Counted from the first letter of the stretch, positions 45,399 through 55,739 are shown. The stretch: DNA of 64,000 nucleotides from Isoetes taiwanensis (GCA_021234155.1 JAJEKV010000226.1:372001-436000); one strand, 5' to 3'. Numbers and translations are program-made. Notes: a model not told the origin generated them from the sequence alone.

Positions 45399-45684
45399 GC
45401 TACTCTCAGTTACAAAACTTTCCATATGTAGTATATGAGAAGATAAGTCTAATTGGTCCATAAGTTTCCATTTTTCAATAGAATCTCAAAGAAAAACATC
45501 CATATTGCCTAAAAACATGTTGAAGTGTATTCTTTCTAGAACTTTCCATAAGAAAGCAAACTATATCAATATAACAAAAATACATACGAACCAAATACAT
45601 ACTTATAGGATATGTTTAGCCACATATTACAAGTTTTCAAAATTTAAACTTTTATTCCTCCATTTCCTGACAAATAATTAGTAA

Positions 45685-45713
45685 AGCCCGACAACGCCGG
45701 GCACCATAACTAG
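45685..45713 (+). mobile_element. Helitron-type 3' terminus
   Basis: GCCCG-acaacgc-CGGGC forms a 5-bp GC stem, followed by 'accataa' and CTAG, with T as the next base. Plant Helitrons end with a GC-rich hairpin 8-12 bases before CTRR and insert between A and T, which this matches. I did not find a convincing 5' TC end or a Rep/helicase gene, so the element would be non-autonomous and its left border is open. Confidence 0.6.
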
Positions 45714-45759
45714 TTTCTATTAAGGACATAAGGGAACACAATAGTTTATCCTTGTCATA

Positions 45760-46690
45760 GAGATATCAATGCCTATTGAAATTCCTAGAAGCTTGAAGTG
45801 CTTTCCTTTAGGCATGATTTTCTGATAAGCTTTCCAAACTAGCAAAATCGGAGCCTTCTACTGCCCATTGGGCGAAGCATTTTTTCCATTTAACAAGACA
45901 TCCAAGGCAAGAAAAGAATTAACTAGTAATTGCCCATTGTACAATTCAAGGTACCACCTTTAGCCACGAATTCTCTGCATACTGATTACAAATTGTTGAG
46001 AATCAACTTGCGTGACCAGTCCCTCAAGCCAGCCATCCTTATAAGGAAGAGGGCATAGTTGCCAAAAGAACTTCTGCCATATTAGAAAAGAACCGAGCCA
46101 AAATACATACACCTCTTATTGGGTTATGATAGTTAGTATGGAGTGATTGTTTTGCAAACATGGCCCTAATCGATTGCCTCAAGAGAACAATATCAATGCT
46201 TAAAGGGCAAAGTGCTAGTTGATATCTTAGTTAGAGTTTTGATTGTCTAATACCCCATTTGAGTTCGGGAAGGCTTCCCTAGAAAAATAACTGAAGCTTG
46301 AGTGAAGTTGAGCAACTTCATCATGCAATCCATAGTACCCCATCCTGGCCTTGCCTTATGTGGGAAGCTCCTTATGCTGCCATAAGCCTTAGCGAAATCT
46401 AACTTGTGATAAACATTATTTTGTCCTGCCTTGCAACAACATTATTTAAGATGCTCTGACTTGGATGCAATTCCCAACTATACACTAGATATGGCCTCAC
46501 CTCTGCCATCGCCTTTGCTATGATTTGTAGTAGGAACATAAGAGAGTTAATAGCCCTCTATTACATAGCTGGTTTTTACATAAAAATTTTGATAGCATGT
46601 TGACATGAAATTCATTCCACATTAAGTGATTTCTTTCGGTACGCAAAGCCAGCAGCTCATAACCAATGCAACCGATGTTCTTGTTTTTAA
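45760..46690 (-). pseudogene. LINE reverse-transcriptase fragment, minus strand
   Basis: The minus strand contains HKLDFAKAYGSIR (about 46,410-46,372), the motif A block of L1 reverse transcriptase, where the Asp in 'AYD' is replaced by Gly. Upstream in the reading direction is NNVVARQDKI, downstream LLNFTQASVIFLGKPSRTQM (about 46,310-46,250) and later MPKGKHFKLLG (about 45,820-45,785), both L1-like. Stops interrupt all frames. It is unrelated in position and orientation to the larger LINE at 31-39 kb. Confidence 0.7.
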
Positions 46691-46807
46691 GTGTGGATAG
46701 TTTGATCAATCAGAGGATAAATACCAACAGACCAGGACAGTAATAGGGGAATGAGAAAGGGCAAAGAATCCAAAGAATAACCCCTTTTCAATGAACTTTC
46801 TCTAATC

Positions 46808-48359
46808 TCACACTTGGTTAGCCTTTTGTGATTGCATTTGTGCTTGTACGCTTTGCAAGGCATCCTCCCATGTAAGGTTTTCATTTTCATCATCGTCCTT
46901 ATCTATGCTTACATCATCTTCTACCCTTGTCATTTTTCATCCGCAGGATCAAAGGGTTCTTTCGTACATGTACAGTCTTTAAATTCAGTTTGACAGTAAC
47001 ACTAGATAATGGTGTTGCACTTTCATTCATGGGTCCCTTCTTATCGTCCTGCAATTTGATTGGTTTTGCAAATTCATCAACTTTATCCACATTGGGTGGG
47101 GGCACACAAAAAAGGAATCCTTTCCCTTTGCCAATCATGAAGCACCATTTTTTCAGCAGTTACAAGATCTGGTTCTCCACCCTGTAAAGAAAGACCAGAT
47201 TTGCTAATGATCAATGAAACCATAAACTTAAACCAGAGGGATAATTTCCTACCCTTAACAGCTTTCCAGTCTGCTGGCATAGATGAGTTAAGAAATCTTC
47301 ATCATCTTGCCTGCAAGTATGGAAACAGAGAAGTTAGGAGTCAAGTTTCATTAATCTTTCTCTTTTAGATACTAAATATAAAGAAGATGCTCAGAATAAG
47401 TTCAAACACACTACCAGTCTTGCGCTTTGTATGCTCGTTTTAAATATTCCTTCTTGACATGTCAGAGAATCTCTCCAATAAGTTCTGCTGCATCTTGCAG
47501 ATTTTCCACCCATACCTGATATAAGTACAAACGTACGACATAAAACGTCTAATTCTATCCCGTTAAGGTAAACGCTGCCAAATTTCTGCGTCTAAAAGAA
47601 TCTATATATCACATCTTGGGAAGTCATGCAACAGCACAGACAAGCACTAAACAACATGCATCTCATGACACAAGATTAATTTAAAAAGAGGACGTACAAA
47701 CCCTTCAATACAATGTCTATCTCAGAGTCCTGATTTTGCTAGACGACTCTAGGTCAGTCGATTAAAAATATACGTTTTGTAAGCGTAATATATTCCCAGA
47801 ATTTTGTTTCTCCCAGAATAGGTGCAACTTTGCAGACCTAAATGTCCAAAAATATTCATATGTTTATAAGTAAACATCATCACAATGAAGAAGCTGCATG
47901 TCTTTTTTGTCCAAAAGGTATTTATAAAACCGATGATTTGCCAACATTTGGGTAGCCAATGAATCCAACCAAGATAGTCTGTTTATCACTTTCCAGCCTT
48001 GCAAACTGCCTTAAAAGTGAGAGAAAAGAACCCTGGAGAAGTTAAGACAAGATGAGACCAAATGATGCAACCCAAAGAGGCATTGCTAGTAGTGACAATA
48101 TTACCTTGCCAAAAGGGTTCGTAGCACTAGTATGAAATGCAAGCGTCGGATATTTCCATGAAAGAACATGGAGCCAGCCCTTGGTCGCTCGTGATGGCAC
48201 CAGGTCACACTATACAAATGAACATAAACAGAATAAGGGTTTCCGTTTAAGACAAAACTATCTGAGACCAACCTTACCTTGTTCAATAAGAATATAAGAT
48301 GCTTGTGTTTGCAATTTTCTCGTAAATGTTTTTCAACGTGAAAGCATCGAGTACCTTGA
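46808..48359 (-). pseudogene. NUG2/NOG2 (GNL2) ribosome-assembly GTPase, part after the 'DARDP' motif
   Basis: Exons on the minus strand: 48,359-48,278 (QGTRCFHVEK...), 48,209-48,105 (35 codons, [16 protein letters not shown]), 48,032-about 47,900 ([18 protein letters not shown] then [12 protein letters not shown], the P-loop), 47,837-about 47,702 (VCKVAPILGETKFWEYITLT, then the G3 region as D-stop-PRVV instead of DCPGVV), 47,515-47,415 (NLQDAAELIGEIL, stop, HVKKEYLKRAYKAQD), 47,320-47,253 ([18 protein letters not shown]) and 47,181-46,808 ([20 protein letters not shown], a 2-base shift, [15 protein letters not shown]-terminal LTWEDALQSV). NUG2 is a circularly permuted GTPase needed for 60S maturation. 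Its N-terminal third is missing. Stops in the G3 motif and in the next exon prove loss of function for this copy. Confidence 0.9.
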
Positions 48360-49677
48360 AGGCCTAGCGTCAGCAAATCTTTGCACAGCCTATAATTTTA
48401 TAGATTCATATTAATGTGCATTCACCTTTTTGTTGTCCACCACATTGTGCATGCAAAAGCAACTTGGCCATGTCCTGAGCCAATAAAGTATCATGGTGAA
48501 CATCTAGATGCAGATGCAAGCATGTGCAAAGGTGCTTGTAGTCCCTAAGTTTCTGTACCTGATCAACGCTCATTCCAAACTTGTGAAAAAGAAAATGCAC
48601 TATCATAAATCCAGTACGGTTGAAACCATGCGTGCAGTGAACCATCATAAAAACATTGCCATTTTTTTCTTTTGTTTCTTCAAAACGTGTAGCCTGCATA
48701 GAATTAATAGAAAGTTAGGCTCATAGAAAGTGTATTTTGTTCGTGAAAGGGAACAAATTAACACAAAAGTATTGCTTACCTCGTAGACAAATTTATTGGT
48801 TGATTCATTATCTGGCACCTCATTCCTTCCTCTGCATGATATCTGCATGGAAAGTAGCAAATAAGCAAGTGGAATCCAGAAAATAAAAATGTTGTTTTGC
48901 CTTGCCTTTATGTCCCGTATGCCCTGTTTTGCCAACTCAACTGTTGTAATAACGTGTGGTATTTGTCAAATCAATCACCAGACCAAGCTGCACAGGAACT
49001 CATATGCAACGGTAAAAAAGGACAAATTTTCATGAATGAGAAAGCATTACACAACTTAATATAAACACGCCACAGGTTACTCAAAAACTGAAAATACCCT
49101 AGCATACGAAAATTAAAACCTCATCTCTCAATCAATGCAATAAATAAAACAGAACTGCTCTATTTCCATATCTCTTTATCCTGTCTAAACCTCGCATAAA
49201 TCCCTGTGCAAAGATTTTATTGCACTTGGCTCAAAAGAGCTCTCCTGCAGCAAAAAATAAACAAACGAATAGATCTTCTTGTCGAGTACTAAAAATAATT
49301 TGGCAATTTCAGGTTTTACACTCCTTTTTACCATCTGTAAATTTTAGTGGGCTAGGTCTTATCCTCAAAATTGAGAATCTCAGCACAATATGAACACTGT
49401 TGAGTGTTAGCAGGGGGTTATTTGTTTCCAGAATAGAACATGCAGCACATAGAATAGAGCCCACGTGCATTACATAGGCCATCAGAACTTAAAAAGCATT
49501 TGAAGTCTTGGTACAATAGTCTATTTTTACTCAATAGCAATCAGAGTAAAGGTGATGACCATTTTCTTTTATGAAGTATAAAGAAACACGCACAGCAAAT
49601 TATATTAAAAATTATATACCTCTCGTCGTGCTGCCTGCTGCTGGTGCTCGACATGTTTCCAAGAGTACGTCTAACAC
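48360..49677 (-). pseudogene. mRNA-capping enzyme, RNA 5'-triphosphatase part
   Basis: Exons on the minus strand: 49,677-49,620 (SWKHVEHQQQAARRE, an in-frame TAG near its start), 48,987-48,906 (LGLVIDLTNTTRYY then, after a +1 shift, AKQGIRDIK), 48,842-48,780 (ISCRGRNEVPDNESTNKFVY plus E), 48,693-48,559 (45 codons with HCTHGFNRTGFMIV, ending GMSVDQ) and the first 30 bases of 48,389-48,278. HCxxGxxR is the cysteine-phosphatase active site of the metazoan/plant capping enzyme, which removes the terminal phosphate of nascent mRNA; Cys and Arg are intact. Exon phases join cleanly (all phase 0). The guanylyltransferase domain that should follow is absent and replaced by NUG2. Confidence 0.88.
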
Positions 49678-49780
49678 CTGCATAGTTCCAACTTGCATTA
49701 AGCCATGCACACAAAACATAGTATGCCAGGATTAAATTTAGATGAAAGTGAAAGTTCTAGATTGCTTGCATAGAGAAGCT

Positions 49781-49819
49781 AAGAATAGAATAGAATAGAA
49801 TAGTTTTTTTAACGTCCAC
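49781..49819 (+). repeat. GAATA repeat with 'agtttttttaacgtccac' tail, copy 1
   Basis: Four to five 'gaata' units run into a T-run and 'aacgtccac'. The reverse complement of the same string occurs at 59,108-59,149. Confidence 0.8.
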
Positions 49820-50608
49820 ACCAATAGGTCATGGGACCCATACAATAATAGCATCAAACGAACCCGAATAATAACATCTGATGAAATCGATCACTTTATA
49901 AAGCTCTCCCCATATTCTCTTGCTCTTGCTTTGGCCATGGTATGCCTCACTGAGTCTTGTAAACCTCCATCATTTCCTAGTTGCTCTCCCTGTTGATCAA
50001 AGCTTTCTAAATGCACATCATCAAACTGATCAGATAAACCATGGAATATGCTAATTTTCAAAATCAAAGTTCACGGTAGGCTACAAATTCTCACAGTAAG
50101 GATAACAAACCTCCAGCTCCAGTCTCAAGAAGACAAAAACTTAATATAAATTTATGTTAGCATCTATGTTCAAAGACGGCAGAGGCATGGCCAAAAACTC
50201 AAATACTCCCTTACGAAGCACACCTTTAGGAGTTGCTCCCGCCAAAAAACATGGATCGGTGGGTTCTATGCATAATGGGCCACCCATGGCAGCGGTAAGC
50301 GAGATAAAAGACCGAGCGGACTAAAAGTGTTATTCTATGGAAGCAAAAGGCGAGAAGGGGAGATCTTGTCTCGGATTCATCACTCTGGGCTCCATTCGAT
50401 TACTTGGAAAATAATTCTAACATCATTTCAACCTAAAGCAGTGACTCTGAAGAATAACATTACGCGTGTGCAATTCAACTGGTTCTACTGCCGATCTCCA
50501 CAGAGCGACCTTGACAAAGAAAAGAAAGGCACCGGCTTCAAGAAATGAGGCGTCGAGTTCTTTACGGTGACCGGTTCACAGGGAAATAGGAGGTTTGGGT
50601 AGATCACC
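49820..50608. other. No clear gene
   Basis: Mostly AT-rich DNA. A 73-codon plus-strand frame begins near 50,327 (GSKRREGEILSRIHHSGL) and has no recognisable domain or flanking gene signal, so I do not call it a gene. Confidence 0.5.
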
Positions 50609-50690
50609 CGGATATCCTAGGGATATTCTAGCATATACCTAGGATATGCCAAAAGCCCACATAAAGAAGGGTAGGGGCAACCCAAAAAGG
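50609..50690 (+). repeat. Small dispersed stem-loop repeat, copy 3
   Basis: 'ggatattctagcatatacc' and 'cccacataaagaaggg' match the copies at 28,899 and 30,197. Here the inverted arms are best preserved: ATATCCTAGG ... CCTAGGATAT around 'gatattctagcatata'. Confidence 0.8.
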
Positions 50691-50774
50691 ATCATCGCAG
50701 ACTTATATTTAAGAAAGGATCATCACAAACGTTTAAGAAGTGATTATAAACATTGCAAGTCGACACAGAGACAG

Positions 50775-50947
50775 AGGTGGTAAGGTGGTCTAGTGGTAAG
50801 ATTGCAGTGGTGGTCTAGTGGTAAGGTCTTGGGTTGAGGTGATCCCCATCAGAGTTTAAAACCCACTGGCTACTATTGGGTGGGAGACGTGGGCGGATGC
50901 AAGTCCCCAAACCATGCCTCCCAAAAAAAAAAAACAAAAAAAAAAAA
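50775..50947 (+). mobile_element. tRNA-derived SINE
   Basis: TGGTCTAGTGG (present twice, at about 50,785 and 50,811) fits the pol III A box, and 'gagtttaaaaccc' about 50 bases later is a decayed B box (GGTTCAAAACC type). The element ends in a 25-base A-rich tail (50,923-50,947). The 7-mer 'agagaca' at 50,767-50,773 and at 50,953-50,959 may be the target duplication. Confidence 0.75.
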
Positions 50948-51844
50948 GGGATAGAGACATTTGTACATCATGAATCCCCTCAATCAATGTATCATATTTT
51001 TGTTTGCTCACCAATCTAAACTAGAATGTGTTGATAACAGAACCATAATTATACACCTGAATATTCACGCTGTCAATACAGTTAAACAACAAATGAAAGC
51101 TAAAAGCTGTAAAGTACTCGAGTTTTCCATAATGTTTGTGTGTCATGCTTACGCAGATAATAAACGAGGTACACAATTCTCGCGGTTTTACCTTAGATAA
51201 TTTTGCAGATTGTGTATAATATGTATTCTTTAATTACTGGTATATTTGAGTTACTTTAATTACTGGTATATTTGAGTTACTACTACTGTTAAAATTAAGG
51301 AGCCATGATTACAGAGGAGCTTTTCATCTGCGTTTGTGAAGTAAATTGGGCCTTTTCATTTGAATAGATCATGCATCAAGCATTATCCATTACATAAACA
51401 ATTGTTCGTCCAGTCTACGTGGGAAAAAAAAGGACTGCTCTCCAAGAATCGATGCCTTAAATTCATAGGAAAGAATGGCAGAATTCACAATCCAGTTTAG
51501 GAAGAGCAGCAAATTTTCCTGCTGAGAAAGAACAGGCCAATATCTTGATCGCATTGGCCGCCACTGTACTATAGCCCTGTGATATGAGCTGATTGTAGCT
51601 TTGGATTCAGGTTTGGATGCTGATATCTTGGTCCGGATGCTGATAATCTTGCCCTGGGTTTTGATAATCGTACTATGGCTGCTGATAACAGTTGTTGTGG
51701 GTCTTATAATCCTGCAACAACGGTTTTTTTTTCATAATCCAGGCTTAGGGGTACCTCCCCTGCTCTCCCATTACGCCAGATAAATGGGCCATTTATCAGA
51801 CATAATGGGCTTGCAGGGGGAGGCGAACCCTTTCATAGCCAGCC
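50948..51844. other. No gene seen; degenerate short repeats near 51.6 kb
   Basis: AT-rich DNA. At 51,600-51,715 the phrase 'gctgata-tcttg/aatc' repeats about five times ('gatgctgatatcttgg', 'gatgctgataatcttg', 'gctgctgataac'). A small inverted stretch of 'gggccatttatcagac' type lies near 51,786. No coding function is visible. Confidence 0.5.
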
Positions 51845-52286
51845 CTCCTTAAATGTTCTCCCAAAATCGAAATACAGCATTAAATTCAGAATGATTTGTG
51901 TCTGAAATAATTGTCAGGTCTTAATTTAAAATTTCCAAAGAAGAAGAAACAATTTTTACCTCATTTTTTAAGGGTCCTTCGTGTCTATTGAATCTTAACA
52001 ACTATAACTTACGGATTAATCGAGCTCTTCTTCTTGAATAGGAGCCTCTCCATATGGAGTAACTTAGGAACTCCACTGTTTTTGTTACAGGTAGATTGTG
52101 TTGCCCTCTTCTTCTTTTTATAGTGCAAATCCTTTGTTACTTAATAGAAGAAACTTCATTGTTCGTCCATTTTCCAGATCAAAATGTGATGACGATGGGG
52201 GATAAAAAATTTCATGGTGCCCAGCTTCGTGCCCAGTTTGTGATCTAATTTTTCCTTTTGGGGAATGAATCGCTTTTTTCTTATAC
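51845..52286 (+). repeat. Dispersed ~435-bp repeat, copy B, directly upstream of the TALE gene
   Basis: Near-identical to 27,438-27,872 in the same direction. It ends 145 bp before the start codon at 52,431, so it may supply part of the promoter or 5' UTR of the TALE gene. Confidence 0.9.
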
Positions 52287-52430
52287 ATTTTATAAAATGG
52301 AGTCGTTTTCAGAAATGGTTGAAGAATCAATGCAGATCGTTGCTTAAAATCACTTCTTACCTGCAAATCAGGATACTCCAGCCTTCATCACCCAAGTTCA
52401 GACTTCAGAGCAAACAAATTGGATTCCAAG

Positions 52431-53281
52431 ATGAATATAAATTCCCCAGTTCTTCAATTTTTTTCAGACCTTTCAGATTCTCAAGGTGTTGAGAGTTTGG
52501 GAAAATTGGCGGAAGATTCAATTAAGCCTGACTTTTCAGTCTACCATTTCTGGACAGAAGATAGCATTTCGGATTGTTTAAGCTATGACATGCAAGTGAA
52601 CGACAACCCTCTTCTTTTGAATATGTGTGGATTAAGTCCGTCATATTTGGCTTCAAAATTGGATGCAAACCGAAGCGTGGAAGGCAGGGATCAAAATTCC
52701 ATGCTGCATTTTACAGAAAATAAAGCTCTCAAGGAAAATGACGAGGGTCAATTGTCGCCATGTTCCAGAATGTACCTAAATGAACATTTCATTCAACAGA
52801 AAAGATTAGGTAGCTTTCAGCATGTCAAGGATTGCTGCATTTCTCTGGAAGCTTATTCAGGCAATCGGGAAGATTTAGAAAGAGAAATCATTGAAAATGA
52901 GGATCCAGTGTGCAAAACATCTCCGCATATGCAAATCAAGACTACTAGAAAAAATAAGAAGAAGAGAAACAAGCAAAATAGGCCTCTCCGTGAAGAGGGA
53001 ATAGTAATTTTGAAAGCTTGGTTGGCAGAGCATTTGGAAAATCCATACCCAACTGCACAACAAAAACAGTTGATCGTCCAACATACAGGGTTCACGCTTA
53101 ACCAGGTAAATCGATAAGCTCTTTAGTTCGTTTGCTGTTTGATTATTGTACAGAGTAACGTACGTTTACAGCTTTTAGCTTTCGTTTGTTGTTTAATTGA
53201 CGGCAGGTGCATAGTTGGCTTGCAAATTCAAGGCGTAAATTCAAGCTTCAACGACCTCTCAAGCACCCAAACTCTTGCTGA
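52431..53281 (+). CDS. Small TALE-class homeodomain protein, two exons
   Basis: Exon 1 runs 52,431-53,105 (ATG, 225 codons, no stop). The intron 53,106-53,206 has gtaaat...cggcag borders. Exon 2 runs 53,207-53,281 and ends with TGA; total 249 residues. The homeodomain covers about residues 190-245: ILKAWLAEHLENPYPT includes the extra Pro-Tyr-Pro loop that defines TALE proteins, then QQKQLIVQHTGFTLNQ at the end of exon 1, and VHSWLANSRRKFKLQ in exon 2. In the recognition helix W48, N51 and R53 are kept, but F49 is Leu. A basic run (RKNKKKRNKQNR) precedes it. No KNOX, ELK or BELL domain is seen in the first 180 residues, which are acidic and Ser-rich, so it is neither a normal KNOX nor a BELL protein. 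It should be a nuclear DNA-binding factor. An earlier exon cannot be excluded. The open frame and clean splice sites suggest a live gene. Confidence 0.8.
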
Positions 53282-53360
53282 CTTTGGTGGTCCTATAAAA
53301 TCATACAAAGTCTACTCTTCACATAGTTTTTCCCGACCAAACACTCTATCTATCTATCTT

Positions 53361-53416
53361 CTATCATCATCCTCATCATCATCATCATCCTGCATCCATC
53401 ATCATCATCATCCTGC
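53361..53416. repeat. CATC-rich trinucleotide microsatellite
   Basis: 'tcatcatc' runs, twice interrupted by 'ctgcatcca'. Confidence 0.8.
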
Positions 53417-53573
53417 ATCCATCACTACATAAGAGCTCTGATATGGAGTCACCCACAATTACAATTACAGTTGCCTCTTAGGCTGGATGAATCCACCTGT
53501 AAAATCATACGGTTCCTTTTTTACTACATTTACAAAATCTTCTTCCCCAGAGTTCTTATGATCAAACACTCAC

Positions 53574-53606
<33 letters not shown>

Positions 53607-53697
53607 TATTATCCTTCATCCATCACTACAGAAGAGCTCTGATCTGGAGTCACCAGCAATTACAGATGCCTCTTAGGCTGGATGAATCCACCTAGAG
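53412..53697 (+). repeat. Direct duplication downstream of the TALE gene (~200-bp spacing)
   Basis: 53,412-53,507 and 53,611-53,697 share 'catccatcactaca', 'agagctctgat.tggagtcac', 'caattaca' and 'gcctcttaggctggatgaat' followed by 'ccacct'. The copies begin in each case after a microsatellite, which may have mediated the duplication. Confidence 0.85.
53574..53607. repeat. CTAT tetranucleotide microsatellite
   Basis: About eight perfect 'ctat' units. Confidence 0.92.
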
Positions 53698-53833
53698 AGC
53701 CACATCCTTTTGTATACATATACAACTATATATTGTGCTACGGAATTCATTTGTATCTCTGTTCTTTCTTAACGTTATTTCTATTTATTCATCTATCTAT
53801 TTTGCATTTCTTCAACAAACTATCTACTTATTT

Positions 53834-53866
53834 GTCTGTTTGTCTGTCTGTTTGTCTGTCTGTCTT
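53834..53866. repeat. GTCT/GTTT tetranucleotide microsatellite
   Basis: Mixed 'gtct' and 'gttt' units, about eight in a row. Confidence 0.85.
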
Positions 53867-54611
53867 GGTATAACTCCTAACATTTGTGATCCCATCTATT
53901 TCTCGTATTCCATCTACGATTTCTCGTATCAATTGCATCTCTATTAAGGTATATTCATCCTAAAGTTCTTGCTTTGGATTTAGCTACTTCAAAAAAACCA
54001 AAAATAAATTAGTGTGGCAAGTAACAAAATGATCAAATGCAACAAAAGAACAATTCATATCCATGTTTTTTAGAAGGACAGGGACCTCTTAACGTAGGTT
54101 CTCAAAATAATTTTTCTATTTCATTTATTTTTTTATATAAGTAGCATAATTAAAAGTATGAGGATGACGTAAAAAGTACTATCTATATCTATATATCTAT
54201 TAATATCCATCAACTAATACCTACTTAGGTTTCATAATGCTTTATTTCTCATTAAAATGTCATGTCATACTACCTATTCTCCAAGTAATTTCTTGCACAT
54301 CATTAATGCTATCACTTCACTTTATCCTAACATATATAATGCAGTCTTCTTTTTTGATTTTGTTTGAGGGTGTAATATTTTTTTGAGCAGCTCTGGTATT
54401 GACACCTGGAGATGGAAAAAAAAGACTAAAAAAAACCATGACGTCAATTTCTGGCCTTCCCCTTTCTTCTTTCTTGCTCTTCAAGCAAGGCTCAACCAGC
54501 CGCCAGATCCCTGTGCCACTTCTCTGTGCCTTGCCAGAAAAGGAACAGAGGCATCGGATGCAGAAATAGAGCAGTAATCAAGTTAGGATAGAAAGCTTTG
54601 CTTCGAAGCAA

Positions 54612-55025
54612 ATGCTCTGCACCGTAAGTGTGAGTGATCTATGTTCGGCCATAGCCAGAAGCTCGTCGTCGCCATTTGAAAGCAAGGAGTTCTTGGAGCG
54701 TCGACTGGTTGAAACACCATACTTACATGGGGTTCTTTATTCACTCTATTCTTCTGTTTTTCGCTTAAAACCTCCAGCTAGCTTAGCACTTGCACTTCTG
54801 ATGCCCGGATATGGGTTTGAAGGCTGCCATAGCCAAACTACGCTCCAGCCCTTTTTAATCCCGTGGCGGCGTTTTTTGCTAAGCTCCAACAAAGCTCAAG
54901 CCCTACCAGGTGTTACGCCAAAGGGAGCTTCAAGTTATGATCACAAAGGCGGGCGGGCGATTATGGTTATTGCATCCTCGGCCATTTCAGCGGTGATTTC
55001 TCATGAAACTTTTGAATCTCTCTAA
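54612..55025 (+). CDS. Hypothetical 137-residue frame
   Basis: ATG at 54,612 opens 137 codons with balanced composition (starts MLCTVSVSDLCSAIARSSSS, ends HETFESL). No domain, signal peptide or splice pattern is recognised. It lies in otherwise AT-rich intergenic DNA, in a locally GC-richer patch (54.4-55.0 kb). It may be a real small gene, an exon or chance; I see no supporting neighbour. Confidence 0.25.
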   Translation: MLCTVSVSDLCSAIARSSSSPFESKEFLERRLVETPYLHGVLYSLYSSVFRLKPPASLALALLMPGYGFEGCHSQTTLQPFLIPWRRFLLSSNKAQALPGVTPKGASSYDHKGGRAIMVIASSAISAVISHETFESL

Positions 55026-55739
55026 TTCCTTAGATTTTGCTCGGATATTTTATCTCGATTATGAATTTATGGTTTTGCGGGGGATGCCATGATGGTTTTT
55101 GAGGGATGGATTTATGATGCCATGGGTGTAATTAAAGGCGGATTTTGCTCTCTTCTATCGGAGGTTCCCAGCCCGGACAAAGTTGATAAGAGAAAAATGC
55201 ATTTAACAAAGAGTTTGTTGGTGCGCTCTGATGGTATGGCGAGAATCCCCCACGGTTTGGGGGCTCGGTAGTAAGCGGTTTTGGTGGCTTGAAATGTGTA
55301 GGTGAGTGCATGTGGTTATAACGTTTTTTTAATGTAAAATGTGATTACTTGTTTGTAATTTAGATTGGTCTCTAGGTCATTCCTTGCATTGACTTGATGT
55401 GCAAAGCAAGGTTATATTTATCCTTAAGAAACTTGCTAAGCCTAGGCAAAAACAACGTATTTGTGTTTCTATCCTTGGTGTCCTTTGTTGCGCCCTGCGT
55501 TTTCTATCCGATACATTGGCTAAGCAACTTAATGTGGATTGATAAGCATAGTACCAATGCAATCAATACTCAAACCCATCGTTTGTTTACATCAATACAC
55601 TTTGTGTTCTTGAATTTAATGTCATTCGTGCTTTCTTCTCCATGTTGATATTTTGTTTCTCAATGCCATTGTATGCATCTCATTGTTGGAATTGCCACTA
55701 GTCTCGCGGATGTACATCAAAGAGCAAAACTATCAGGGT

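Larger units (their letters stand above)
46808..49677 (-). pseudogene. Chimeric pseudogene: mRNA-capping enzyme RTPase exons fused to NUG2/NOG2 GTPase exons
   Basis: Reading leftward, four exons of a plant mRNA-capping enzyme (49,677-48,559 and the start of the next exon) are followed without a gap by seven exons of the nucleolar GTPase NUG2, ending at a natural-looking stop at 46,808. Introns have GT-AG (one GC-AG) borders. The two parts change over inside the exon 48,389-48,278: its first 30 bases encode AVQRFADARP (capping enzyme), and the rest, one extra T later, encodes QGTRCFHVEKHLRENCKHKH (NUG2). Frameshifts (exon 48,987; the junction; after the P-loop; 47,110) and stops (49,670s, 47,770s, 47,470s) mean no full protein. 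Retained introns exclude a processed copy. Gene capture by a Helitron or Pack-type element, or a deletion between two neighbouring genes, could explain it. Confidence 0.85.

Noticed and set aside
53139-53947. Frames of 60-97 codons downstream of the TALE gene
   Set aside because: They run through microsatellites and give Ser/Tyr/Leu repeats without domain content. Part of the first overlaps TALE exon 2 in another frame.
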